From Bugulina stolonifera (taxonomy: Eukaryota; Bryozoa; Gymnolaemata; Cheilostomatida; Bugulidae): DNA of 64,000 bases. Of the stretch, positions 1 through 12,400 are shown in pieces; position 1 is the first letter of the stretch, and each line of letters begins with the position of its first letter. A program made the translations under genes and the position numbers. Location of the stretch: assembly GCA_935421135.1 (NCBI GenBank), contig OW285196.1, positions 9,373,501 to 9,437,500 of the forward strand. Reading direction: 5' to 3'. The notes beneath the pieces were generated by a model, which ran no database searches, had not been told where the DNA came from, and saw nothing but the letters and a program-made list of their open reading frames with translations.

Positions 1-2463
1 CTTTCTAGTCTGAGCTGGTTTTTCTACTGGGAAATGAGGACATGTGAGCAAAGCGTGAGTGAAGAGTGAGTTCTTCGTCAAATGGGGACATTCAACAGGA
101 GACGACAATTCCTCAAAATGGTCAATTCTCCATAAATTGTCTTGAACCATCACAAGCATATAGTAGCGAATTATCTTTAATAAGCAGTGGGCAGATATGA
201 ATAAGTATGGGATTGGTAACTTCATTGCGCCTTATCTATTGCCTCTTATGCACATGCAGCACAATAATGAGGTGTTGACTAACTCTGCAATGCACTTTTG
301 CATCTATTTACTAGAACAAATAATAATATGCCAAATATTGCTTCTAATTCTTAGTGCAAGCAGTTTTTGCCTTCATTCGCACTTACTTTTGAGTATTTTT
401 ATATATATAACCCATGTATTGGGCATTGATTAGACGATTGATCTGATATTTAGTTGCACCATTTATTGGAGTAAACCTAATAGACATGAAAGGTGAAACA
501 CAAAGAAATTAGAAGTTCTCTATCACTCAGATATAATATTTCAAACCCTCCCCGAGAGCTTCTTCAATTACCAGACTTTTCTATAAAAGAGAAGAAAACA
601 GAGTGATGTAATTTCCTTATGGCTCATGTGAAATTGTCTATTATTGGTAAAATGGCCTGTCAAAAAAGAATCAATTTTGCATGTGTTTTAAGAGCATCAA
701 AGGCTTACCACAGAATTTGAAAAAACTTATGATTTGTGTACCAAGCATTGCAATAATAAACAGTGCTAGTTTGCTTCCACAGAGCTTAATACAACTATGG
801 CAACTTATTCTGCGAGTTTGGATGCCAGTTGACTTGCACACCAAAAGCAACATTTTCTATTAAAAATGTTACACTGGCGAAAGCACATTCTTTAACTATG
901 CTGTATTTTTAACTACTTGCTTTCCTTCTGCAGGCAATATCCTACTTAATTTTCTGCCATTCTTTTTTGCATCCACGAGTTAACTTAAACATTTCAATGC
1001 TCCTGCATGTTTGGGATAGCGCTCCAAGACTCCCTGAAGCAATCACGAACAGCCGTCACCTTCCTCGGTATAAACTTCGGGTTTCACTAAAAGTAACAAG
1101 TGAACAACGGAACAGCGAAATGTTAGTGTTTTTAGACATAATTACATTGTTCTAGCCAAAACCTCCACTGTCTAATGGAACAAATACACAGCCGTTATTG
1201 TGACAAAAGTGAACTTGTTGACTTGGATGGTTCCTCCTGCAATATATCGCAATTAATTTTTAAGAAGAAAACTTGTGTGTCAATAAAACATATCAAAAAT
1301 TTGGAGCAATACAAAAAACAACTAAAATATATGCCAACTCAGTTTGTAAACGCTCGATCTATGTTGTCTGGGGTGAAATACACTAAAACTTGCTTAATTC
1401 AAACTCCAAAGGACTACCATAATTGGTGTGAATTAGGCCCATGTTGAATTGTAAGATCACTTCACTTAACTTGTGTCATTATACATGTATAGTGCTCAAC
1501 AGGGACCGGGGCTGATAGTTTGAACTAACCAGTTTTTGAATTATTCAAGGCCAAATTAAGCATATTTCACCGCACACAAACGTTTAATCAATCCTGATAT
1601 TTTCCTATGGTGAAAATGTTACTCAATTACCTAGCTCTGTGAATTTCTGTAGAATATCTACATGTACCATGGACAATTTCAGTAATTACTATGATCAAGA
1701 TACTACCTTCTTTTCTTCTTTGGATAGAGCCGCTACTGGCTCTCCCTGCTTCTTGTTTCTCTTGACACCTAAAATATTTTATCAACCCTACATTAAACTT
1801 AAATATGCTGTACACAATATTAAGAGACGCACATCATAGTGTATTCATAACAATTTACACAGCCATGCATTTCTAGCTAGCTAGGAAGTTGTTGGCAAAT
1901 CATGTCTTAACGAGTTCGCAACTTTGCACAAAACATTTTGGACAGAAATGGACACCGGTAGATTAAAATAATATTTGATGCTACCAGTTCAGAATCATGT
2001 TGAGCAAATCTTACCTCTATGTGATGCATTATATGTTTCGCTGGCAATGTCAGTTTCTGAACCACAGCTCTCATTTTCATTGGCAAGATCTTTAATCTCA
2101 CCAGGCAATTGTTCACCAACTAGAATGTCATACACCATATACTTAATTCACAAACATTGTAAGTAAATTTGTTGAGCTGCACTCTGTTGAGCTGCACAAC
2201 ATGTCATCATGTTTAGACATTAAATACATTGTTCATCCTGCAGCGGGATGATATAACTTATAGGTTAGACCATATTGTTAAATTTATGAGTGTTAGTTAC
2301 ATGTACAGTAAACGAGACGTACAGTATAGTATATTCCGAAAACCAGTATCATAAACAAATTCACTTTAGCTTACCATTATACAGGTATATTTTTCGACTC
2401 TAAAGGCTGTTTTAGACATTCACAGGAAGTACTTCAAGACCTTTATCGCCCATTCACTTCTAT
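1..2463. other. Intergenic, no supported gene
   Basis: Open frames here are under 95 codons, lack recognisable domains and are not bounded by convincing splice sites in series. The sequence is AT-rich. A few AAATGAGGACAT-type words occur near positions 31-95, related to the array at 3.8-5.8 kb. An exon-like minus-strand stretch around 2010-2113 ends in a good GTAAGAT donor and encodes an acidic, serine-rich peptide, but I cannot connect it to a gene. Confidence 0.5.
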
Positions 2464-3300
2464 TTAGTCGTCAGGCTCATCTATCTCGAACTCATCAGCT
2501 AAAAATCATTGACAGCTATACTGTTCTATAGCATGTATAGCATTTATTGACAGTCTTGTCAAAACTCAGTTTCCTTCACTCATATAAGCTTTGCCTTCTA
2601 ACAAAGTTCTGAATGTGCGGCAGGAAGAGGAGAAAGATATTCGGAGAGTCAATAATATAAGTGTTGAAGGCAAGATAACTAGAGGTAGACTGAAACATAG
2701 ATGGATACCCTCAGAGCAGAGTGAGATGGAGGTCGCTGATAGAGTTGGCTACGATGCAGAACCCTGTTACATGCAAGGTTTAAAACAGCCACGATAAGAA
2801 ATGCTGAGAATTGCTGAATGTGTGACAAGCAACAAAATATTAGTGTTAGACAAATCAGCTATAATGCAATACTCGAGTTGCACATATAGTGAACAACATA
2901 ATATAAGACAGGAAGCAATTGTAACTTTGCGACTACTTGCACAATAGAAAATAAACTTTAGAAAACTGTAAATTCAGATAAAAAAATACTCACAATCTAG
3001 TTCTTCTGCAATGTCAATTTCTTCCAAACTCTTGCCATGATATTGGAAGCGATTTACTGATACTGCAGCGATGAGCAGCTTAGACACCTTTGCCAACTGG
3101 AAATGTGTATCTGATTGTCTGTAAATCTTCCTAGAGGCAGAAATGTCATGGCCCATGAAATCGGCTACAATCTCTAGTTCAAAGCTGCCAACTTTCAAAT
3201 TGACATTGAACTTTACAAACAGAAAATTGTGACCCATAATATTACGGTATGATACCGCAGTGGCACAAATTTTATTTGCTTGTAACAAATACTTTATCAA
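2464..3300 (-). CDS. C-terminal exons of a tyrosine-recombinase-like mobile-element protein
   Basis: Two exons join cleanly. The upstream one runs from about 3300 to 2994 and ends in T|GTGAGT; the last runs 2498-2464, starts after TTTTTAG and ends in TAA. The phase-1 junction makes a serine codon and gives an acidic tail ending DEFEIDEPDD. The upstream exon contains VADFMGHDISASRKIYRQS followed by QLAKVSKLLIA and GKSLEEIDI. The GH, eight residues, then Y spacing is that of the C-terminal box of tyrosine recombinases, where Y is the nucleophile. From memory, this block recurs in many uncharacterised Crypton-like proteins of invertebrates and fish. The catalytic core exons are not visible upstream; the start given is only the open-frame limit. 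It may be a decayed element or the end of a domesticated gene. Confidence 0.5.
2591..2797 (+). mobile_element. LINE reverse-transcriptase C-terminal fragment
   Basis: The plus-strand frame reads a basic, charged peptide with an IRRV...VEGKITRGRLKHRW core. This resembles the region after the reverse transcriptase in many LINE polyproteins, where a glycine-lysine-arginine stretch (GKRxRGRPKxRW) precedes a short helix. Only about 65 codons remain, with no reverse-transcriptase core nearby. It sits in the intergenic or intronic space of the recombinase-like exons on the other strand. Identification rests on one short motif, so it is tentative. Confidence 0.4.
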
Positions 3301-3482
3301 TCATCAAATATATTTAAAGGGATGCTGTTAAAGCTGAAGGTCTCTGCAATGACAGAGGATAGAAATAGTGCAGCTCAATGGCAGTGTGGCAATTGATGAC
3401 CATAGAACAGTACCCCCATGTGAATAAAGAATGCACATTTCTGACAAGCAACTCATGTCACCTATCAAAGTGTTTTTTCAAA

Positions 3483-3572
3483 GTGGCTGAGCTGGTGAAG
3501 TGGTCGGGTGTCCTGTCTAGAGCACAAGGTAACTGGGTGATGTAGAGGCCCCAGGTTCAAACCTGGTCGGGC
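3483..3572 (+). repeat. tRNA-like SINE head (remnant)
   Basis: The segment has an A-box-like TGGCTGAGCTGG near its start and a B-box-like GGTTCAAACCT near its end. CCAGG and CCTGG flank the TTCAAA loop as a T-arm. Spacing between the boxes is about 55 bases, longer than in an ordinary tRNA. The acceptor stem does not close convincingly, so this is more likely a tRNA-derived SINE or tRNA pseudogene than a functional tRNA. I found no second copy in the window. Confidence 0.45.
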
Positions 3573-3835
3573 ATGTAGTTTTATAAATCTGAAATCAAGT
3601 TCCTAGAAGCCGCGTAAACAAATTGAAAAATCCTTGTGTAAGCTCTAACATAAGACATAGAACACACCAAAAGACAATTTTTGTTAGAATAGTTACCAGC
3701 AAAATACTGATGGCCAGTCTCATTCTCATCCTTCAGGTCATCATTCTCCAGCTCACCACAGTTGTGTCACCTGTAAAATTTAAATGGCTTAAAGTTGATT
3801 TTGAAAACCAGTGTTTGTAGAGAGAATATCAAGAA

Positions 3836-5835
3836 TGGACCTGGTCATAGATATATCTATACGCTGCTTATCCCAAAGTGTAGTGTTTGCCTCTCTCTTG
3901 TCTTAGCTAAATGAGGACCTGGTCACGGATATAATACTATATTGTCATTTGAATATCAAAATTAGAAATACTTTTAACCAACACCTGTCAAATGAGGACA
4001 TAGTACAGTGGGTAATGGTCAGTTTAACCATGTACCAAATGAGGACATGTACGTGTGTGCAACAGTTCGGTGCCAAAGAAAGTATTGTTTGCTTCTCTCT
4101 CATCATTGCCAAATGAGGACAAGGTGCAAGAGATGTAATGTCTAGTTATGTACCAAATTAGGACATAGTGAGTGTGAGCAATGGTAAGCTTGTCAATATA
4201 CCAAATGAGGACATAGTGCAGTGAACAATGCTAGGTGCCAAATGGGGACACAGTGCAGTTAGTAGAACCTGTTCATCGATGTAACAATCAAACGAAGTTG
4301 TGTTCGCCACTCTCTCATTTTCACCAAATGAGGACATAAGCAAACTGTATAGCCTATGATTGTGAGTATACAAGTTTGGCTAATACCAAACATGTACCAG
4401 TTTGATTTGAGTAGTGTTTTTTTATGCCTGCTAATTGAGAACATGATATCCAATGTCACAACTCATAAGTGTGAGGGCTACGACAGTCCCGCACCAAGCC
4501 AGCACATGTTTTTCTCTGTCGTTTCTGTTAAACGAGGGCATACTAACAAAAAATGCACCTCATGAGTATGAATCATGGTAAATCCAGCTATATTATAACC
4601 GCTGATGTTAATGCTCATGAGAGAACTAAATTTTGCTAATAACTTTACCTGCTAGAAGGTACTGGTCGGTGACATCATCATTGTCTTCTCAATTGTCCTT
4701 TTCCATGTCACTGTTTTTCTTATCTGTAAAACAAAACAAATGGTACAAACATGACTATGGCAGAGGTGCAATGAGCACTCTGGAATAGCGAGCGAGTACA
4801 AACGGGAGGTCAATGTATCATGGACCAACTGAGGATAAGTTCATAGATGTAACAGTCAGTTTGTTGCCGAATGGAGTAGTGTTTGCCCCTCTCTCATTTT
4901 CACCAAATGAGAACCTGGCTATAGACATGATATCTGGTTGTCAAACAGAGTGGTGTACACTGCTTTTTCCTGTCAAATAAGGACATAGTGAGTGTGAGTG
5001 ATGGCAGGTTCGCCCATATACCAAATGAGGACCTGTTTGTAGGTGCAACAATCAATTTGTTGTTAAAGTAAGTGTTGTTTCCTTCTCTCTCATCTTGTCA
5101 AATGAGGACATGGCAAAAAGCTGTATAGCCAATAAGTGTGAGTAATGGTAAGTTTTGCTATGTACCAAATGAGGACGCAGTGTAGTGAGTAATGGTAAGT
5201 TAAACTATACCATGCCAAATGTGGTCTTGGCTATAGACATGATATCTGGTTGTCAAAGAGAGTGGTGTACATTTGGTTTTCCTGTCAAATAAGGACATTC
5301 TGAGTGCGAGTGATTGCCGGTTTAGTCATATACCAAATGAGGCCCTGTTTGTAGGTGTAACAATCAGTTTGTTGTCAAAAAAAGTATTGTTTGCTTCTGT
5401 CCTGTCAAACGAGGACATGGTAAAAAACTGTAAAGCTTATGAGCGTGAGTAATGGCAAGTTTGGCTATGTACCAAATGAGGACATGCAGTGAGTAACAGT
5501 AAGTTTAGCTATTTACCAATTGAGGACCCGGCTATAAACATGGCCTTTGGCTGTCAAAGAGAGCGGTGTATGTTTCTTTTCTCTGTCAAACAAGGACATA
5601 GTGAGTGTGAGTGATAGCGGCATTAGCCATATACCAAATGAGGACCTGTCCGTGGGTGCAACAATCAGTTTGTTGCTAAAGGAAGTATTGTTTGTTTCTC
5701 TCTCGTCTTGTTAAATGAGGACATGGTCTAGGTATATGCCAAATGAGAAACTGCATAAATGGCTACATGCATATTGGTTTAATCCTCAAATAGAGTAATG
5801 TTAATTTTTTTATTTCTGGTAATTGAGAAAATGGG
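3836..5835. repeat. Diverged tandem array with AAATGAGGACAT motif
   Basis: The word CCAAATGAGGACAT, with variants, recurs dozens of times, usually followed by AGTGAGTGTGAGT or GGTGCAACAATCA. A higher-order unit of about 300 bases is visible: the stretch beginning CCAAATGAGGACCTGTTTG starts at 5021, recurs at 5333 and again, modified, at 5634. Copies have diverged by substitutions and small indels. Related words reappear at 31-95 and 8866-9200. No coding potential is visible. Confidence 0.75.
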
Positions 5836-8800
5836 TTTATTACCTTTAACAATTTGACAGAAGCTCTCTCCAGATCGGCCTAGTCTGTCACCTATAATAG
5901 AATAAGACAGTGGTTTTCTCAGGACAAATCGATTAGTTTTACAAACATTTAGATCATTGCCATTTCAACTACATAATTAGGCTGTCCCCTTAACAGCAAT
6001 CATCAATATTATGTAGGCTAACTTTTAAATTAGCAGCTTATTTTAAATCGCAAAGCCTTTGGTTGCAGCAAGGCAAAACTCTAGGTTTAATACAATGAAG
6101 TGTCGCGCAAAATTTAGATATACAGGAGAGAATTTGAGCTGAAAGTACAATTGACATTACAAGAACAAATAACTATTCTTCCTGGCTAGATTGGGGCTGA
6201 TTTGACTATAGCTAATGTTACAATGTAAGAAAAAGTAAAGGCGCTAGACTAAAATATTTGCTAATATCATAATCAGCCATTGGTACTTTCGACCAACAAT
6301 TAATGTTTAGAGAACCTATGCGCATGGACATGTTTGTCTTAGCACATACATTTGCATGATAGAATAACCTCAACTGAACAGCTACATGCAGTAATAAAAG
6401 GGCAATAAATCTAACAATAAATGAAAATGTCCAATCTATGTATTCATGTCACTTCAGAAAATAAATTATCAATTTTTTAGCGTAATATATAAAAAACATC
6501 TAATACAGATTAAATTCATGCACCAACTACAGTCTGGAGAAAGTAGTATGACAAGGGGGCCAACAATATAAAATGGCGCATTCACTTACCTTTTAATGTC
6601 TAGCGTTTTGCGGCTATTCAGTCAAACTCTCTCTCAATATTTGCTGGCACAGGTGCTAGACTAGTGGTGAAGCAGGGAAAAATGAATGAGCCTGGTTTGA
6701 GCCTTTCCTTTTATACATATAGGTGGAATGAAGTTGAAAGAGCAACATCTGTGACAACACTTTGCTCAAAGAAAGTTAGAAATAGGATAGTACTCATGTT
6801 TACTGTAGGGATGAGCACTTGCCACTTGGTTCATGTCTCCAAGGACAAAAAGGGTAGTTGGACTGAGTCGAATGAAAATACTAAAATTAAGCCAATCGGT
6901 ACTCAGTATTACTGGTACTCAGCTCTCTGTACTTTGAATTCTGTACTGTGTATTCTGTACTATAAATTCTGTACTGTGTATTCAGCTATTGTTATCACTG
7001 AATTATTATCACTAATTGCTGCTGAAACCCACTAATTATGAGAATGCAACAATGGCCAGCACAACCTACCCCCATTCATTGATACCTTGTCTAAAGGTGA
7101 CAAAGAAACCAAGGTAGAATCAACCTACATGTATAATGATGGAAATATTTAAATTTAACTGAACTAGATGGTTGGTGGAGATGGGAAGAAACTTTTCATG
7201 TGACACAAATTATATTTTATGTACATTTCACACTGTCTGCATAATACGGGTAATCCCAAGTGAAAATTATAATGTGAAGATAGTGCACACACTTCTCATG
7301 GAGAGTCCTGGTGCTGAGTAATATTAAACCTTTAAATTTCCATTTAATTAGCTCTTACAAAACTTAGTTAATGCATTTAAATGTAAGAAGTGTATTTACG
7401 CTCTTCAAATGCATTCTTTTTAAAATGTTATCTCACCAATGTAAACTGATACCAGATATCTGTTAATCAACCAACATTATAAACATCTTTAGAAATCTAC
7501 CTTTTAAAATACCTTTCCATGCATCTACAAATTATATAGATTTGCACCCTAAAAAGTAATTTTGCTCTAAGTTCTACGCTCAAATCTTCCTAATTCCTGT
7601 CTTTCCTTCTTAGCAACTATGGGGTAAACTTAAAATTTTATCTCTGGCTATAAAACTATGGTATGCACTGCTTAAAGTTGACAAGGCAATTTACACTGGC
7701 TAAATTTGACAAGGCAATGCAGGTGCAAGATAAATCGTTGACATAAAGATAAAGAACTCTCAAAATTCATTCCTTTTGCTATGTTACGACATCTATCCTG
7801 TAAGTACATGTAGATACTTGTGCATCCAGTTAGATGTCTATCAAACCAACTAATAATTTTAGAAATCTGAGCTTTCCAATGCAGCCACAACCTGTGTTAT
7901 AAAGTTCAATCATTGTGATTAAGTGTCCCACTTGCCAATAATCCAGATTTACATGTAAATGTAGGTGGGATACTCCAGATTTTGAAGCCTTGCTCTTACT
8001 TGGAAAAAACTTAGTGAACCAATAAAATATAACTTCAATGGGCAAAGCGACGGTGCTTCATAACATCAGTTACTAAAAAAGTTGGATAAAACACTGTGCA
8101 TGGTGCAGGTGGGGCATTTATGTGGCACATGAAAACCTCAACCATCATGCTACCAATTATTAAGCAGAATTTGAAAAGTTAGAGGGAATTACATGGAGTT
8201 ATAACATTATTATTTTGTTAAACAACAATATTCTCTTCAAATGCATTAAACACACTGTCAGAAGTACAAAAATTTAATGACAATCATGAACAAACAGCTT
8301 AATATTTTCATGGAAACGAACACATACATGATGCATGTAGTCAGGAGTTGTTGCACACCATAATGAGTGCAGCCAAATTAAGCCATTCAGTACTCCACAA
8401 CCCTTACTCAATTGCTACTCAGTTTGTACTCCGTCCGTACTCAGTTATTGCGACACTAGGTTTTAACCAACTTGCCACTTACATTAACAGAATTATTGTT
8501 ATTAAGGGAGATAATTCTAGGGCATTGAGATAAAAAATAAGAATAGCATGAAGATATATTAGTGTTTTGTGCTTCAAGTTCTTAGCGAGCACCAAAATAA
8601 CTAAACTAGTTGCATTTCTTGCTGTACACCATATTCTCATAATGAAGTACATGTAGGTAAAGGAGATAATTGCACAGTGTTGATTGTGCTGTCACAACTA
8701 CATGAAAATAGACTAAGAATAAAAGCAGAGGTTGAGCATCGCTGGAAAAATACATCAGAAAGCATCTGATAGAGTATAAACATATTATACTTATCTCAAT

Positions 8801-9247
8801 TGTGCGTACAACTGCTTCTTGAATAACTATACCACCTATTACTGCCCATAAACTCCCAGAAAAGCAAATGAGGACATTATGTTGGAGAGAGGACAAATCC
8901 AATAATTACTTTGAGGCAGAACTCTATGTACAAGAACTCACACCATGTAAATGAGGACATTGTTAGAAAGGTCAGACAACTTCAAAGACAGTTTTATATG
9001 AGGAATCCCACCAACTAAATGGGGACACATGAATACAAATTCTTAAAATGCACATACTCACTCTGTGTCATAAATGATGTCAAGTGGGGACTGGCTTGGA
9101 TTCTAATGAAACCAAGACCGTCCCGCATAAATTTTCTTGCTGATCAAGGAAATTAGGCTACGACAACTGAGGACGTCCTCATTTGACGGCATGTCCCCAT
9201 TTGCAGGCGAGAGTACTCGCCAAAGACTGCATTTGACACCTTCCGCT

Positions 9248-9252
<5 letters not shown>
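5836..9252. other. Non-coding, repeat-strewn stretch
   Basis: No gene can be supported. The longest frame (123 codons at 6664-7035) is low complexity, built partly on repeated ACTCAGTATTCTGTACT words. Around 8860-9200 the AAATGAGGACAT word occurs several more times. At 9164-9185 two copies meet head to head in a 22-base near-perfect palindrome centred on GGACGTCC. This may be an upstream intron of the filamin-type gene or intergenic sequence. Confidence 0.5.

Positions 9253-9319
<67 letters not shown>
9250..9319. repeat. (CA)n microsatellite
   Basis: A pure run of alternating C and A of about 68 bases lies just upstream of the first visible filamin exon. It accounts for the poly-threonine/histidine and cysteine/valine open frames here, which are not genes. 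Confidence 0.98.
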
Positions 9320-9320
<1 letters not shown>

Positions 9321-9451
9321 GTGTCTGCAATCAGTGTTTCAGACTAGGAATTGTTTTATTGTAATAGGCTGCTACTTTACTATAGAATCTTGTATGTCTG
9401 AGTATTTATTATACTAACTTCACTAACGAATGAATAAAATTTTATTTTCAG

Positions 9452-12400
9452 CTGCTGTGACCAATTATATTACACCAGCCATCTCTCCGATATCTGTAAC
9501 AGGAAGTGGGCTGCATGTTGGAGAAGAGGACAAAACGGCATCTTTTGTTATAAACCCGTTTGGTCAGCAAGGTCACCCAGATGTCAAGATTGAAGGTAAC
9601 GCTATTGTTTTATACACTTAGGAGTTGTCTACCCTTTGTAGTTATCAAGGTGTGTGGGTGGACAACTCCGTTTTCTAGTTTCAACTTTTTTCCTATTTGC
9701 TATGAAATAGTGTAAGCTACATTGTATACCATATTCTAACTAAATGGTCACCTTTTACCTTGACTGTCTAATTTCAAGCTGAATGCAGATTTTATTCTAT
9801 TATACTACTATTCTTTGTTAAGTAGACTGAGTGACTTGATCTAATTGGCTATTATGTAGCACTTCTAGTACAAACATAACTAGTATCATTTGATGTTCTT
9901 AATTAGCTAGTTATATAAGAGTATGTTTCCGTTATTACTCAACTCAGCTTACCTAGCCTGGGTTCCAAAAGCATCCATAAGAAGAACTATATTATGCAAT
10001 CAATGATCAATACCCCCAACTAATTTCTGAATTTTTTTAATGGAACTAAATTATAAATGACAGTTTGCTGTAGGTCTGTTTGTACAACTAATGCAAACTT
10101 GTACTGTGAGCAGCGTACCACATACATGAAAGTGGTGCAGGCTATATACATGTAATGTAATTACATACTTGCCGTTGTGTGTATGGACGAATTGTATTAA
10201 TATACTGTACATGAATTTCTTACTATTAGGCTTATTACGTTTGTATAACATGTGAATATTTGTTTTTAATAAGATACTGTATATCTGTATAATATACTAT
10301 CTTGTGACAGGTCCGCACTCTGTAGCCAAGTGTAACATACGTTCCCTGGATTCCCCTGAGGGGAATAAGTATGAAGTTACATATGTCCCAGTGGAGACAG
10401 GCACATACAACATCTACATACAGTGGAACCTCAGAGATATTGAAGGTGAAGTAATAATATATCCTGCATTTTATTTGCTGTATGTCGACTATGGTATTTA
10501 GTGTGCTTGGTGGTGTTACAGCAGTACCTGTCTATAGACAGGGTTACCAGTCCCCCCCTCCATAGACTAGAGTCCTGACTGATTATAAATGTGATCATTT
10601 GTAGAACATAGGCTTTGCAATCAGTGACCTGATGCAGTAGCCAGTCCATTGCTAACACATGTGAGAGTTGTGCTATCTTGTAATCCATGGTGGGGACAAT
10701 TCCAAAACACATTCCCACACATTCTCTTATGGTGTATTGTACAATGAGTTATTGTATATTATATGTTACAGGCAGCCCCTTTCACCCACGTGTGGTTAAT
10801 ACAGCAAAGGTGAAGGTAGAAGGGGAGTGGCACTCGCACCTCGACTCAGACGGAAGGCTACCTTTACAGGTTTCTCAGGCTAAGAGACTGTTATTTGACG
10901 TGAGCAGGGCTGGCCCAGGTTCGTACACTGTACACATTTTATTTGTTATACATAGTTTTATTGACCTTGTTGAGTCTAAACAAAAGAACGGACATCTCTG
11001 TGTATTCAACTGTAACTTACTTACATGTAGCATTAAATTTTTATAGGTCGTTTATTACGACTGTTGTAAGCTAATTTGATTGCAGTTGAATTTCATTAAG
11101 AATTGGTTAATCATGCAAAATTTTCTATGATCTAAGCAGTTAGGATATTATAGATTGGAAGCATACTTTACTTGCTTATTTGTCTCCATGAATAATATGA
11201 TTTAGGCACATGTCCTTTCACGCTAATGCGCTGACTATGTGTAACAGGTGTACTGAAAGCAAGAGGAAGACATTTAGGTACAGGTTCCCCTCTGCAATGC
11301 ACAGTTACTGAGAAAGACATGTATAACTATTGGGTGGATATCGTAGCCAGTGAACCTGGTGATGCTACTATTGACATCGAGTGGGGTGACTTTCCCATCC
11401 CTACATCTCCTATCAGGTTAGACAACAGGAATTAAGTTTAAGACAGGATGCCTTTCATTTAAAACAATTTTATATCTTCCATTCGCAACGCACTTGTTAC
11501 TTGCATAATACATAATGCTTCCTGTCATGTCTATCCATCATACTCTCTAGAGCTACAGTGACATCACTAGTACGGGAGACCAATGGGCACATTGAGAAAC
11601 CACCTCAGGTTGTACTCAGTGGATACGGACTGGAATCAGCTGTTGTTGGTAGAATTTCTGAGTTCTATATTAATGGCAGCTTGGCATATGCAGGTATTAC
11701 AAACTATAATATATTATTACACTGTAAGGTTGTAGGTCTACGTGATAGTGATTAGTAGTGAGTATATACACTGTAGTAGTCAGTAGCTAGTACTCAGTAG
11801 CTAGTAGTCAGTAGCTAGTAGTCAGTAGCTAGTAGTCGGTAGCTAGTAGTCAGTAGCTAGTAGTCAGTAGCTAGTAGTCGGTAGCTAGTAGTCAGTACCT
11901 ATTAGTCAGTAGCTAGTAGTCGGTAGCTAGTAGTCAGTACCTATTAGTCAGTAACTAGTAGTCAGTACTCTTATTAGTCAGTAGCTAGTAGTAAATAGCT
12001 AGTAGTCAGTACCTAGTAGTCAGTAGCTAGTAGTCAGTAGCTAGTAGTAAATAGCTAGTAGTCAGTACCTAGTAGTCAGTAGCTAGTAGTCAGTAGCTAG
12101 TAGTAAATAGCTAGTAGTCAGTAGCTAGTAGTAAATAGCTAGTAGTCAGTACCTAGTAGTCAGTAACTAGTAGTCGGTAGCTAGTAGTCGGTAGCTAGTA
12201 GTCAGTAGCTAGTAGTCAGTAGCTAGTAGTTAGTAGCTAGTAGTCAGTAGCTATTAGTCAGTAGCTAGTAGTCAATAGCTAGTATTCAGTAGTTAGTAGT
12301 CGGTAGCTAATTACCGGCAACACGTAGGTGTCAGGGAGAACTCTTTCCCGTCTGTTCATGCGTCTGTTCAGCTTGGAAACAGTTGTACCTATCTACTCCC

